In this document: in pieces, positions 52,313-56,800 of the stretch
Layout: each line of letters begins with the position of its first letter
How positions within the stretch are numbered: the first letter of the stretch is position 1
Origin: Diphasiastrum complanatum
Taxonomy: Eukaryota > Streptophyta > Lycopodiopsida > Lycopodiales > Lycopodiaceae
DNA length: 64,000 nucleotides
Reading direction: 5' to 3'
Assembly: GCA_029204225.1 (NCBI GenBank)
Contig: CM055113.1
Location: 10,130,364 to 10,194,363, forward strand
Made by a program: the position numbers and the translations under genes
The notes under the pieces: generated by a model
What the model saw: only the letters and a program-made list of their open reading frames with translations
What the model was told of the DNA's origin: nothing
Database searches by the model: none

Positions 52313-55300
52313 AGAAGAAGAAGCTTCATTAATGTCGTTGTGGTGCCAAAAAAAGCACATAAGACCAAATAAGTACATGTCAAGTGTGATAAGTCCAAAT
52401 AGGAGCACAAAAATGTCTCTAGAATTTACAAAGAAAACATATCAAACTAATATATCAATCTAACATATCAAACTAGACTAATCTCTACTCTCATGTCTAA
52501 CATATCTGAGTAGACTGACTACGTAAAATAATGATAATACAATGATGCCTGGTATAAGTAGTGGAGTTGTATATTAGATATCGTATCAATGGCGCCCTGC
52601 TAAAGGTGATGACGTTGGTGCTGAAGAGGATGTGTAGCCTGTGGATGCTGAAGATGGTGGATTTTAGCTCCTTGTGTTGGTGCTTGTGAACTGATGAGGT
52701 CTCATGGGGACAATGAGACCTAGTATCAAAGCCGTACGCTACCGTCGATCCCAACGATGATCTTTGGAAGGGATATCGGTCTCATCCTCTGACAATGTCT
52801 TAGTCTCTATGTATGCCCTAAAGTGTCTCCTCGAGAAAAAGGAGGTGTTTTGGGTCTGGGAGTCCTGTCCATATTGGTCTCTTTGGCATATTCAACTTGA
52901 TGTGGTATGGCTGCAAACTTAACAAGGATGATCTAGTGTGGGACCTAGGGCTTGGCCTAGATCATATGTGCAAGCATAGTGATATGTAGATTGAATGTCT
53001 ACGTTAGAATCCCCGTGCACCAAACCTCTATGGTAGAGTGGCACCTATACCGCCTCTTTTCCCACCCCCTTTAACTTTTACTAGGTGGCAGGTCCAAAGG
53101 GCACCACGTAGCAAGGGCCTTCCCCCTTGTACTTGTGGTAGCTTCTATGGGTTCCACCTTGTCCATTTGTGACCAAGTCCCTACCCCCACTAACCGCTTC
53201 ACCCAGGTGAGGCTTATCCCCCAATTTTGTGTTCATCTCCTAACTTCATTGGGTATGGCCCATCTAATTTTTGCTATGACCCCCCGCCCCGCTTCTTCTC
53301 TTATGACCTAGGGGCCAGGGGAGGCCCCCCCTCCCCTCTTTGCTCTTTTATAACCTAGGGACTTGGGGAGGTTCTTCCTGCTGTTTGAAAACATATTTTT
53401 CAAGGTTATGTTTTGCAAAAAAGCCCTTACGGACAACTTGAAAAGAACCCCTTGGAGGCAGCTATGAAAACCTGTACATGCAGAAACAAAAAGTGATTAA
53501 CACGAGTTGCAGGAAATTGGGATGATCTTGCATCCTTTGCGAGGAAATGCAGTACTTAGAAGGTACAATATAAAACTTCGGGGCAAAGTCTGCCACTTAA
53601 ATTTTGCATTTTGAGAATGATAAATTTCTATTTGAAAGTTAAAAGTTTGAAAGCTTGTCTGGTCCATAGCATATCCTTCAAGTAAGATGATTTTCAGCTC
53701 AAAGCTGGAACCATAATGTTTGCTGTTCAATGTTTCAATACATTGGTCATATTATGGGGTATCATAACGGGGGTATGTCATGATGACGAAAATCCTATAA
53801 GATAGAATACTTTTTGTGAATTCTTTGATACTATTTTTTTTCTTGATATCAGTGTTTGAGTAAGAATAGCAGTTGGCCAGCAAAACTTTTTACAAATTTG
53901 AAGTAATTATATTGTAGAGCATGTAGTGGGGCAGTGTCATTAAAATTGTGTTAAAATTCAAAAATCCTTATTGGAACAATTCCCTACCACTGCAACTATG
54001 TTGTTTGTTCCAATGAAGAGTTTAACTTGTTGAATCTATGAAGGACACCAATGTCTTAGGACAAAATAATGTCTCTTCTACAAATCTACTGCTGAAAGAT
54101 TTCCTGTAGTATAAAGAGGGCATAGCTATAAAAATGAAATGATCGTAGTACCTCTTATTTTCTAAAGCACTTGCATATGAAACTTTTGTGAAGTTCAAAG
54201 CTTTTGTTAGTCAGAACCAGCATCTAGGTATACAGAAAGTAAGACTTTGCAGAAATGTAAAGAGTTGGAGGTAGTGGAGCTAAGAAAGATTTTCTATCTT
54301 CAAGAACAGAGACTCAAATTCCTGTGTGAAATTTGCAGAAGCTTCCTCTTTTTCAATAATTTCAAGTCACGCTGGTACTTCATCTTTATGAGTGGAAGGA
54401 ATTCGCTTGATAGAGCACCAATAAGGCTGGCATTTAGTCAGAAATGCATGTAAAGATGGAGATTTTTGAGATTGGTGCTTTTCCTGAGAAAAGAACCCAA
54501 ACATGAACTACCCTACACTAATTAAAGCTAATAAATTAAAAAAAAATGATAGCAAGTATCGAAATAAGTCCCGACCTTCATAAAAGAGGGAGCTGAAGAC
54601 AAGCTTGGAGGAAGTTGATGGACCGATGGGTGGCAGCATTGGTCCTTGCGAAGATTACTCAGTCCTCAATAAAATAATACCCTCCCTTAACACAAGGAAG
54701 AGCAAAACTAGGAGCTGATGGTCTGCTGAGAGGTGTCAATGATAATGAACTAAAATAGTCCTCAACAAAGAAAGGGACAAGTCAGTCAGATGAAAGTACT
54801 TGTGGGAAGCTATTCAAGAATGTAGTGTAAGGTGATGATAGAACTTACCTGAAAACTTCGAGTGTCGTTGACGTAGAGGTGTCCTGAATGATGAAACCTT
54901 GATGCAGGTTGGCGAATAGGTTGGGCTATAGCACCTTCTGCATTAACATCAGCAATCCAAATTATCCATACTAAGCTGACAGATTCTGCGCCAGCTCCAT
55001 TTCAAGAAGCTGCTCTTACTGCCCTGCAAAGCTGCCCAGACTTTTATAAGAGCCTGAAGCAGGTTGGTACATTCTTAGTGTGATTAGCTCGGGGTCCTAT
55101 ACGGATGATTTTCATTTCTACCATCTAGTTTTGGGGCTTAGGAAAGGCTTTTCTTTCCTCTTTTTTGGTCCACAACGGTCAACCTACTGTAGATAAACAT
55201 GCAAATTTTGCAATCTTTCAAGTGAAGTACAAACTTGAAACGTTTCATTACGATGTTTGCTTTTTGGTGTTTAATTTTTTCATTAGCAAGCAAATTTGAT

Positions 55301-56115
55301 CATTGATCAACTATTATAAATCTCATGATCAATGATCCATGTAGTTTTTTCTCCAGATCATTATTGATATAGATGATTTAGATGCAATACTGTTTGATTC
55401 AATTATTTGTGTTCTTTAATTGTGAGTCTTGTGATATCATAGTAAACTTGATCTGGATCTGGATTTCGTATTTGCAGGAATATCAATTCCGGCGGGATTA
55501 CGTATGCAATTTTTTGAATGATTTTGGATTTATAGTCCATTTCAGACCACAGGGTTCATTTTTTGTGTTTGTTGAGTTACCTTCTGAAGTAAGATTTGAT
55601 GATGTAAGCTCATTGCCCGACTAATCCCTTGTGCCTAACAAAAACATTTGCTACCATGCAAACTGATCAATGTTGACTAGTCTCTTGGTGGAGGATATAA
55701 GTATCAGCGGTCATTAGTTCTCAGAGTACCTATTCGACTTATAGAACAATAAAGACTAATTTCCAATCCTTGGGTTAGCTGGTGACTGTTTTGTCTATTT
55801 GATCATACATGGATTTTGGTCTTGCTTTTGCAGATCGAGTATGTGATGGAGGCTATCAACACACTAGGAATTGCATTTGTGCCTGGATGTGCATTCTTCA
55901 ACAAATCAGGTGCTGAAGAAAATTTGAAGTTCCACGTATCAACAGATCTTGCAAAAAAAGGTTTGCAAATGCCTAGGAACCTGAAAGGAAGTAATGATGC
56001 AAGTGAAAACTTAGTATCAAACCCCTATAAACATCGATACATTCGGGTTGCATTTTGTAAAGACATCAGCACTCTCCAGGCTGCAAAACTAGCCCTCCGA
56101 CGACAATGCAAATAA
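13991..56115 (+). CDS. Class I/II PLP-dependent aminotransferase, 10 exons
   Basis: The join is 13991-14108, 14623-14701, 14778-14908, 15062-15147, 15378-15472, 15613-15709, 49413-49527, 54908-55062, 55478-55603 and 55834-56115. It totals 1284 bases, or 427 residues plus stop. All introns are GT-AG and all phases match. The protein fits the kynurenine/glutamine (fold type I) transaminase group, which moves an amino group from an amino acid to a 2-oxo acid using PLP. Visible are the N-terminal [22 protein letters not shown] (Asn173), the DEVYEH PLP-contact block (Asp201, Tyr204), SSLSKTFG with the Schiff-base Lys235, [10 protein letters not shown], and the substrate-carboxylate Arg405 in RYIRVAF. 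I see no transit peptide, which suggests the cytosol. About 45 residues separate CAFF from RYIR, longer than I expect. The exact substrate cannot be told. Confidence 0.93.
14623..14701 (+). CDS. Aminotransferase exon 2
   Basis: It encodes [18 protein letters not shown] and TADFNQYR. The acceptor is TTTTGCAG and the donor GTGAGC. The phase matches both neighbours. Confidence 0.95.
14778..14908 (+). CDS. Aminotransferase exon 3
   Basis: It encodes [18 protein letters not shown] and [17 protein letters not shown], the region that binds the PLP phosphate. Intron 2 is only 76 bases. The donor GTTGAC is weak. Confidence 0.93.
15062..15147 (+). CDS. Aminotransferase exon 4
   Basis: It encodes [20 protein letters not shown] and TILAGGKP. 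The aromatic residue in PAYDTY stacks on the PLP ring in related enzymes. The donor is GTATGT. Confidence 0.95.
15378..15472 (+). CDS. Aminotransferase exon 5
   Basis: It encodes [20 protein letters not shown] and [10 protein letters not shown], leading into the SPHNPTGK motif, which is split by intron 5 after Asn169. The donor is GTGCTG. Confidence 0.95.
15613..15709 (+). CDS. Aminotransferase exon 6
   Basis: It encodes [17 protein letters not shown] and CLAITDE. The donor GTAAGC opens the 33.7-kb intron 6. The next coding bases are at 49413, completing DEVYEH. Confidence 0.95.
16048..16307 (+). repeat. Short dispersed repeat, left copy of an inverted pair
   Basis: About 240 bases match 48905-49137 in reverse complement, including the poly-A runs and the GGGCAATATGGGTA, GGTTGCCA and GCACG landmarks. 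The left end holds a perfect 22-base palindrome at 16055-16076 built on AGAAACGCGTTTCT. The right end carries further GAAACGC motifs. No coding capacity is seen. It could be a MITE or SINE-like element. It lies about 340 bases from the intron 6 donor. Confidence 0.8.
16308..18828. other. Intron 6 sequence without recognised genes
   Basis: I recognise no gene. A perfect 18-bp hairpin lies at 16782-16822. A Ser-coding low-complexity stretch of CTC and TCC triplets at 17080-17150 looks like an open frame but has no other support. The rest is AT-rich unique or unrecognised repeat sequence. Confidence 0.4.
16782..16822. repeat. Perfect 18-bp hairpin
   Basis: The arm TTGTGTCAAGTGGGAAGT at 16782-16799 is exactly complementary to 16805-16822, with the five-base loop GCCCA between. 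Confidence 0.9.
18829..19454 (-). repeat. LTR of family B (3' LTR, minus)
   Basis: Its minus-strand sequence, TGTTAAACC through ACTCCCTATCCC to a CTAACA end, matches the LTRs at 50202-50919 and 51519-52166 and the copy at 48209-48631. A purine-rich tract (AAGGGAGAGGAA on the minus strand) lies directly beyond 19454. This marks it as a 3' LTR with its internal region to the right. Landmarks shared by all copies include the GAATGCCTCTCTCTAGG and CACTTGGTCC-type blocks. Confidence 0.8.
19455..20285. other. Internal or flanking sequence of LTR family B
   Basis: It begins with the polypurine tract on the minus strand. No domain is recognised. A pair of motifs, GGAATGGCATTCC-like at 19966-19978 and AAAAAAAAACAT at about 20030, are only low-complexity sequence. 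Confidence 0.35.
20286..21125 (-). pseudogene. Ty3/gypsy gag (element D)
   Basis: The minus strand encodes a Gag. Its N-terminus contains [20 protein letters not shown] and a Pro/Ser-rich linker. [15 protein letters not shown] and [12 protein letters not shown] follow, with the FLGEEKDRN substrate block between. Past a frameshift at about 20560 it continues with [19 protein letters not shown] and [16 protein letters not shown]. The start may be at about 21123 (MTTSPGPD). The element keeps its 5' LTR and PBS, but protease and pol are missing; it is truncated at about 20286. Confidence 0.8.
21126..21930 (-). other. Leader of gypsy element D
   Basis: This non-coding stretch lies between the gag start and the PBS. 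It holds several imperfect repeats containing GCGCTGG and CCTGCTC and no open frame on the element strand, as expected for a long gypsy leader. Confidence 0.6.
21931..21944 (-). other. PBS of gypsy element D
   Basis: The minus strand reads CTAGTATCAGAGCC next to the LTR end. It is an initiator-Met-type PBS with changes at its first bases. Confidence 0.8.
21945..23451 (-). repeat. 5' LTR of gypsy element D, split by a solo LTR
   Basis: Its two parts (21945-22173 and 23302-23451) together match the 358-bp LTR at 30272-30629 in reverse complement, from TGTTACGAGCACGTAACC to TCTAACA. A short duplication of about 17 bases (ATTGGTTACGTGCTCG) sits at the outer end. The interruption is a solo LTR with its own 5-bp duplication. 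Confidence 0.9.
22174..23301. mobile_element. Solo LTR, 1128 bp, with TSD GGCTA
   Basis: It starts TGTTATAG and ends CCATAACA, giving inverted TGTTAT/ATAACA termini. It is flanked by a perfect duplication, GGCTA, at 22169-22173 and 23302-23306. Removing it restores the host LTR exactly. There is no coding capacity. It contains tandem repeats of about 32 bases (ACATGCAATCAACATGCAAG) at 22287-22370 and a GGTGTCCCACATGCTAAG repeat at about 22950-23000. I did not find the parent element in the window. Confidence 0.9.
23452..24571 (-). pseudogene. LINE A: endonuclease end to start of RT
   Basis: The minus strand continues the LINE endonuclease that begins at 25787. It reads [30 protein letters not shown] and [12 protein letters not shown] (the final Asp-His catalytic pair). 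A linker and the RT start follow, with [19 protein letters not shown] and [11 protein letters not shown], which resemble the MAKLYA and GQAGFR blocks of LINE RTs. Frameshifts near 23800 break it. Gypsy element D sits against its 3' side, and the rest of the RT is not present nearby. Confidence 0.85.
24577..25439 (-). mobile_element. Solo LTR, 863 bp, with TSD TTGTT
   Basis: It interrupts LINE A within the endonuclease. A perfect duplication, TTGTT, lies at 24572-24576 and 25440-25444. On the minus strand it starts TGTTACATACC and ends TTTATAAAA, not CA. It matches the LTR at 45510-46082 over about 510 bases at very high identity. That copy is attached to a gypsy gag with PBS, which shows the family. 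Confidence 0.9.
25445..25786 (-). pseudogene. LINE A: endonuclease part, 5' truncated
   Basis: The minus strand reads [20 protein letters not shown], then [13 protein letters not shown] and [11 protein letters not shown]. The GDFNA block is the conserved core of LINE apurinic-type endonucleases. It continues across the solo LTR into 24571. On the right it abuts the (GA)n tail of LINE B, so its N-terminus is missing. Confidence 0.88.
25787..27089 (-). pseudogene. LINE B: RT, 3' end and (TC)n tail
   Basis: On the minus strand it reads [20 protein letters not shown] (RT domain 4), then [12 protein letters not shown] where YADD is expected, then [14 protein letters not shown] and [20 protein letters not shown]. 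The catalytic Asp pair is missing. A long 3' region follows to about 25890. It ends in the conserved hairpin (25877-25890) and an (AAAG)n-(AG)n tract at 25787-25857, which is (TC)n in the LINE sense. Its 5' part lies beyond the gypsy insertion at 30635-30840. Confidence 0.85.
27095..27250 (+). repeat. Truncated 5' LTR of gypsy E
   Basis: About 150 bases match the first part of 30272-30629, starting TGTTACGAGC. The match breaks near 27245, after CATGGCGGGCC. Confidence 0.9.
27300..28344 (+). pseudogene. Gypsy E reverse transcriptase, LDG in place of LDD
   Basis: It reads [40 protein letters not shown] and [20 protein letters not shown] in an early frame with a stop at about 27451. A frameshift follows near 27700, then [18 protein letters not shown]. 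The catalytic YLDD block is FLDGILVYS, so the second Asp is Gly. [18 protein letters not shown] and [16 protein letters not shown] complete the thumb. It cannot be active. Confidence 0.92.
28299..28700 (+). pseudogene. Gypsy E RNase H
   Basis: [14 protein letters not shown] holds the first catalytic Asp. [20 protein letters not shown] and [10 protein letters not shown] follow. [10 protein letters not shown] has Asn where TDH is usual, and the ADALSR motif is changed to VAYVLSR. It is joined to the RT by a frameshift near 28290. Confidence 0.9.
28701..29279 (+). pseudogene. Gypsy E integrase zinc domain region
   Basis: After a variable linker the HHCC zinc domain appears in broken frames: SAGHPGIQK-like, [19 protein letters not shown] and [16 protein letters not shown]. 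The core then starts with [13 protein letters not shown], which carries the first catalytic Asp, followed by a stop at about 29236. Confidence 0.8.
29280..30260 (+). pseudogene. Gypsy E integrase core and chromodomain (326-codon frame)
   Basis: This long open frame reads [20 protein letters not shown] and [14 protein letters not shown] (second Asp), then [20 protein letters not shown] (Glu). [17 protein letters not shown], the GPF block and [15 protein letters not shown] follow. It ends in a chromodomain, [20 protein letters not shown], near residues 285-315. Chromodomains guide chromovirus integration to heterochromatin. The frame lacks the first Asp and the zinc domain, so it is a fragment and not a gene. 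Confidence 0.92.
30259..30271 (+). other. Polypurine tract of gypsy E
   Basis: AAGGGGGAGGGAG sits between the stop codon and the 3' LTR. Confidence 0.9.
30272..30629 (+). repeat. 3' LTR of gypsy E (358 bp)
   Basis: It runs from TGTTACGAGC to TCTAACA. Its reverse complement is the split LTR of gypsy element D, so D and E are the same family. Confidence 0.93.
30635..30840 (-). pseudogene. LINE B: endonuclease part
   Basis: The minus strand reads [20 protein letters not shown], with the GDFNA endonuclease core. After the gypsy insertion it continues directly into RT sequence at 27089. The C-terminal endonuclease and the RT start were therefore deleted before gypsy E arrived. The 5' end is truncated at about 30840. 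Confidence 0.85.
30850..32040 (+). pseudogene. Ty3/gypsy F: zinc knuckle, protease, RT start
   Basis: In order there is a CCHC knuckle, [14 protein letters not shown] (about 30931-30975), then the protease (31097-31378) with FDLGSMHNF where D[ST]GS is expected, then [11 protein letters not shown] and a stop at 31378. The linker continues to 31588. The RT start (31633-32049) reads [40 protein letters not shown] and [20 protein letters not shown]. It stops abruptly at about 32020, where unrelated sequence and a LINE tail begin. Confidence 0.88.
32135..33110 (-). mobile_element. LINE C 3' end with C-terminal zinc motif and (TC)n tail
   Basis: The minus strand encodes the ORF2 C-terminus, [20 protein letters not shown] then [11 protein letters not shown] (about 32830-32720). 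This is the Cys/His motif that ends many LINE proteins. The 3' UTR follows, then the conserved hairpin at 32230-32243 and an (AG)n tract at 32135-32207, (TC)n in the LINE sense. The 5' part is missing. A second copy of its 3' 500 bases is at 47250-47810. Confidence 0.85.
33111..33632 (+). other. Leader region before gypsy G gag
   Basis: It begins with a perfect 22-base palindrome (TTAGCGGAAGT and its complement, 33118-33139). Imperfect repeats of about 80 bases follow, each starting with a TGTTTGCAGGCTGTCC-like block (near 33228, 33310 and 33388). No LTR or PBS was identified. Confidence 0.5.
33633..34712 (+). pseudogene. Gypsy G gag
   Basis: The start ATG at 33633 meets a stop after about 15 codons. 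From 33697 the frame reads [18 protein letters not shown], a Pro/Phe-rich linker, and [18 protein letters not shown] with [15 protein letters not shown] frameshift near 34190 leads to [29 protein letters not shown] and [17 protein letters not shown]. These are the blocks of a gypsy Gag. Confidence 0.88.
34666..35556 (+). pseudogene. Gypsy G protease
   Basis: After an acidic linker of about 140 residues, [19 protein letters not shown] carries an intact retropepsin active site (DTGS). A stop at 35229 interrupts it. The frame continues with [20 protein letters not shown] and [20 protein letters not shown]. The protease frames suggest moderate age. Confidence 0.88.
35557..36286 (+). pseudogene. 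Gypsy G deleted pol with chromodomain end
   Basis: No RT, RNase H or integrase core is present. After an unrecognised stretch, the end reads [15 protein letters not shown] and [18 protein letters not shown], a chromodomain-like C-terminus. A stop follows at 36286. The element has lost the middle of pol. Confidence 0.8.
36324..36735 (+). repeat. Polypurine tract and 3' LTR of gypsy G
   Basis: GTCGGGGAGAG (36324-36334) precedes the LTR. A promoter-like GGCTATAAGTAGGG lies at about 36571-36584, followed by pyrimidine-rich sequence, as in gypsy LTRs. A repeat of about 35 bases (TTAAGTCTTGCTTATGTG) occurs at 36669 and 36700. The LTR is cut at about 36735 by minus-strand gypsy sequence. Confidence 0.65.
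36740..38063 (-). pseudogene. Ty3/gypsy H: RT end, RNase H, integrase start
   Basis: From right to left on the minus strand it reads [14 protein letters not shown] and ILRVIEWP (RT thumb), then [39 protein letters not shown]-like blocks follow, then [20 protein letters not shown] and LADALSR (RNase H). The integrase zinc domain reads [20 protein letters not shown], with CAKYQLNK where CxxC is expected. [11 protein letters not shown] starts the core. It is truncated at both ends. It could be the distal half of the element whose gag-protease lies at 42774-45509. Confidence 0.87.
38570..38908 (+). pseudogene. copia 3 Gag N-terminus
   Basis: [19 protein letters not shown] then [20 protein letters not shown] is a typical copia Gag start. 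A Ser-rich run follows, and then a stop at 38906. The frame changes to the next long ORF by an overlap at about 38890. Confidence 0.9.
38889..40205 (+). pseudogene. copia 3 Gag-protease-integrase start (438-codon frame)
   Basis: The long frame has the UBN2 Gag domain ([40 protein letters not shown]), a Lys/Gly-rich basic stretch and a zinc knuckle, [14 protein letters not shown]. The protease reads [11 protein letters not shown] with its active site intact. The integrase zinc domain reads [14 protein letters not shown] and [14 protein letters not shown]. At about 40180 it jumps to a sequence that belongs after the integrase core, so the D,D-E catalytic core is deleted. Confidence 0.92.
40206..40795 (+). 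pseudogene. copia 3 integrase C-terminus and linker
   Basis: [13 protein letters not shown]-like sequence leads to [20 protein letters not shown] and [17 protein letters not shown], the copia-specific block after the integrase core. A degenerate linker with ILKGDSPH follows; the [20 protein letters not shown] pair is a small internal repeat. Confidence 0.88.
40817..41530 (+). pseudogene. copia 3 reverse transcriptase, lacks YVDD
   Basis: [60 protein letters not shown] and [20 protein letters not shown] are copia RT blocks. After [19 protein letters not shown] a stop at 41438 and a frame change follow, then [15 protein letters not shown]. The sequence then jumps past the YVDD motif. The RT cannot be catalytic. 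Confidence 0.9.
41531..42293 (+). pseudogene. copia 3 RNase H end
   Basis: It reads [20 protein letters not shown] and [20 protein letters not shown], then [20 protein letters not shown] (catalytic Asp), SSSEAEYRA (Glu), [20 protein letters not shown] (Asp) and [18 protein letters not shown], then [15 protein letters not shown]. The domain looks complete, with a frame open to the stop at 42293. Confidence 0.92.
42331..42773 (+). repeat. 3' LTR of copia 3
   Basis: It starts TGTTAGAAATAAATG after the polypurine tract and ends near CCTTCA, where gypsy RT sequence begins on the minus strand. A TATA-like TTTTATACAG is at 42627 and a short (TC) run at 42667-42682. Confidence 0.75.
42774..43043 (-). 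pseudogene. Gypsy H RT start
   Basis: The minus strand reads [20 protein letters not shown] and [16 protein letters not shown]. After a one-base frame change it reads [20 protein letters not shown]. It stops at the copia 3 LTR edge. Confidence 0.85.
43124..43621 (-). pseudogene. Gypsy H protease
   Basis: [20 protein letters not shown] carries an intact DTGS active site. [18 protein letters not shown] and an end block follow. The frame overlaps the end of gag. The protease would process a Gag-Pol, but the rest of pol is broken. Confidence 0.87.
43491..44448 (-). pseudogene. Gypsy H gag
   Basis: The start at 44448 reads [20 protein letters not shown]. The frame changes near 44230. The main part reads [60 protein letters not shown] and [20 protein letters not shown], then [11 protein letters not shown] Lys-rich stretch and a zinc knuckle, [14 protein letters not shown], end it. 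This is a complete gypsy Gag apart from one frameshift. Confidence 0.9.
44449..45493 (-). other. Leader of gypsy H
   Basis: This AT-rich non-coding stretch lies between the gag start and the PBS. Two imperfect direct repeats of about 120 bases (TCAGATCTGTTTTTC / TCAGATCTGATTTTC with a following ACAGGTCTGAAA) lie at 44820-44945 and 45010-45130. Confidence 0.6.
45494..45505 (-). other. PBS of gypsy H
   Basis: The minus strand reads TGGCATCAGAGC, an initiator-Met-type PBS with one change, one base from the LTR end. Confidence 0.85.
45507..46082 (-). repeat. 5' LTR of gypsy H, truncated
   Basis: It matches the solo LTR at 24577-25090 nearly base for base over about 510 bases, with one 27-base insertion (ACCATAAGCAAGATCC region, about 45856). 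It breaks off near 46080, so about 350 bases of the LTR are missing. Confidence 0.9.
46083..47249. other. Unassigned intron sequence
   Basis: There is no recognised coding sequence. A duplicated block of about 60 bases occurs at 46196-46313 (ATGTAGAGCGGCCA / ATGTAGGGCGGCCA). The rest gives no signal. Confidence 0.4.
47250..47810 (-). mobile_element. LINE D 3' end with (TC)n tail
   Basis: It matches the 3' 500 bases of LINE C (32135-32640), with an extra duplicated block at about 47485-47530. It ends in the conserved hairpin at about 47346-47360, an (AAAG)n run and an (AG)n tract (47250-47327). The 5' end is truncated at about 47807. Confidence 0.85.
47811..48195 (-). other. Internal region next to LTR family B PBS
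   Basis: This is non-coding sequence on the internal side of the PBS of a family B element. No domain is recognised. Confidence 0.4.
48196..48206 (-). other. PBS of family B element
   Basis: The minus strand reads TTTGGTATCATAG two bases from the LTR end, an initiator-Met-type PBS with changes. The same TTTGGTATCA follows the LTR at 50202-50919. Confidence 0.7.
48209..48631 (-). repeat. LTR of family B (5' LTR, minus)
   Basis: It matches 18829-19454 in the same orientation but lacks about 100 bases near its PBS end. With the PBS on its left it is a 5' LTR whose internal region runs left. It could pair with 18829-19454. Confidence 0.78.
48905..49137 (-). repeat. Short dispersed repeat, right copy of the inverted pair
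   Basis: It is the reverse complement of 16048-16307 at roughly 80% identity by eye. Its outer end keeps GAAACGTGTTTCTGGGCAACT. It lies about 275 bases from the intron 6 acceptor. Confidence 0.8.
49413..49527 (+). CDS. Aminotransferase exon 7 (PLP lysine)
   Basis: It encodes [20 protein letters not shown] and [14 protein letters not shown], with the Schiff-base Lys235. The acceptor is ATGCAG. The donor GTTTGC is weak and is followed at once by a (CT)n run. Confidence 0.95.
50202..50919 (+). repeat. 5' LTR of the TRIM-like element
   Basis: It starts TGTTACAACTTG and ends GAGTCTGACA, two bases before the PBS-like motif. It is the reverse complement of the family B LTR at 18829-19454. Confidence 0.75.
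51519..52166 (+). repeat. 3' LTR of the TRIM-like element
   Basis: It is the direct repeat of 50202-50919 without the 94-base duplication. It ends at about GAGTCCGATA. A purine-rich AAGAGGAATGT lies just before it. Confidence 0.72.
52251..52760 (-). mobile_element. LINE E 3' end with (TC)n tail
   Basis: An (AG)n-(AAG)n tract (52251-52322) is followed by TTCATTAATGTC, a hairpin with arms GTGC/GCAC (52343-52358) and ATAAGACC, the same layout as the other LINE tails. The remainder is 3' UTR-like; the upper bound is approximate. Confidence 0.75.
52761..54907. other. Intron 7 sequence without recognised genes
   Basis: It includes a C-rich stretch at 53030-53360 but no coding signal. Towards 54900 it is AT-rich, like ordinary intron sequence. 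Confidence 0.4.
54908..55062 (+). CDS. Aminotransferase exon 8
   Basis: It encodes [20 protein letters not shown] and [17 protein letters not shown], the stretch after the PLP lysine. The donor is GTTGGT. Both phases match. Confidence 0.95.
55478..55603 (+). CDS. Aminotransferase exon 9
   Basis: It encodes [20 protein letters not shown] and [16 protein letters not shown], the start of the C-terminal small domain. The donor is GTAAGC and the acceptor TTTGCAG. Confidence 0.95.
55834..56115 (+). CDS. Aminotransferase exon 10, stop
   Basis: It encodes [20 protein letters not shown], about 45 hydrophilic residues, then [17 protein letters not shown] (Arg405) and a TAA stop. Possible AATAAA-like signals follow near 56110 and 56230. 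Confidence 0.95.
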   Translation: MEYVMEAINTLGIAFVPGCAFFNKSGAEENLKFHVSTDLAKKGLQMPRNLKGSNDASENLVSNPYKHRYIRVAFCKDISTLQAAKLALRRQCK

Positions 56116-56442
56116 ATGCATCCTGGCTGCAGCTGTGATACTTAGGTGATTGGAGATGCTACGAATCAAAAAAATATATATTTTTGCATGATTTGGTTCA
56201 ATAGCCATAAACATGAATACATATAAGCATAAAATTTAATGCTGCATCTCACAAATAACAAAGCAGAACTTGCCACTTATACTCCTATCTTTATGCTAAC
56301 GAAGCAACAATGTCTGGACATCAAGACATGACATGACGCATATCAGTTGCCAAGGTGTTGGATTTCTCATGGTACAGTGCTTACACAAGCACAAAGTTTG
56401 CATTGTATATGTAGAGAGGTTGATCAGACATACACAGTAGCC
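56116..56442 (+). other. 3' UTR and downstream of the aminotransferase
   Basis: This AT-rich sequence has CATAAAAT-like and AATAAATG signals but no clear single poly-A site. It ends at the LINE F tail. Confidence 0.4.
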
Positions 56443-56516
<74 letters not shown>

Positions 56517-56700
56517 ATTTCATTAACGTCTTTTCCATGCTTTTAGGCATATAAGACAAAAGGAATACATGTCAAATGAATTTCACCAGGACGGATCAAG
56601 GCCATCATTCTGATACTAAAACTAAAACTACTAATTAAAAGCCTATGATGAGATAAAATAGATCTGGAAAATTATGATACTACGACCATTTACAAATCAA
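56443..56700 (-). mobile_element. LINE F 3' end with (TC)n tail
   Basis: An (AG)n tract (56443-56512) is followed by TTTCATTAACGTC, a hairpin with arms ATGC/GCAT (56537-56550) and ATAAGACAAA. This is the same tail layout as LINEs B-E. Only a short 3' piece is present. Confidence 0.78.
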
Positions 56701-56800
56701 CTGATAAACTCCTCATTTCTCTAACTCTACAACTACAGTCGATAATTCAATATGACTAAAAAATGTAGAAATCTCGCTGCAATCTGAAAAATTGGCGTAG

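Larger units (their letters stand above)
49528..54907 (+). other. Intron 7, 5380 bp
   Basis: The donor is GTTTGC and the acceptor GATGCAG. The exons join to [12 protein letters not shown] in phase. It contains a (CT)n run (49533-49571), a non-autonomous LTR element (50202-52166) and a LINE tail (from 52251). Confidence 0.9.
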
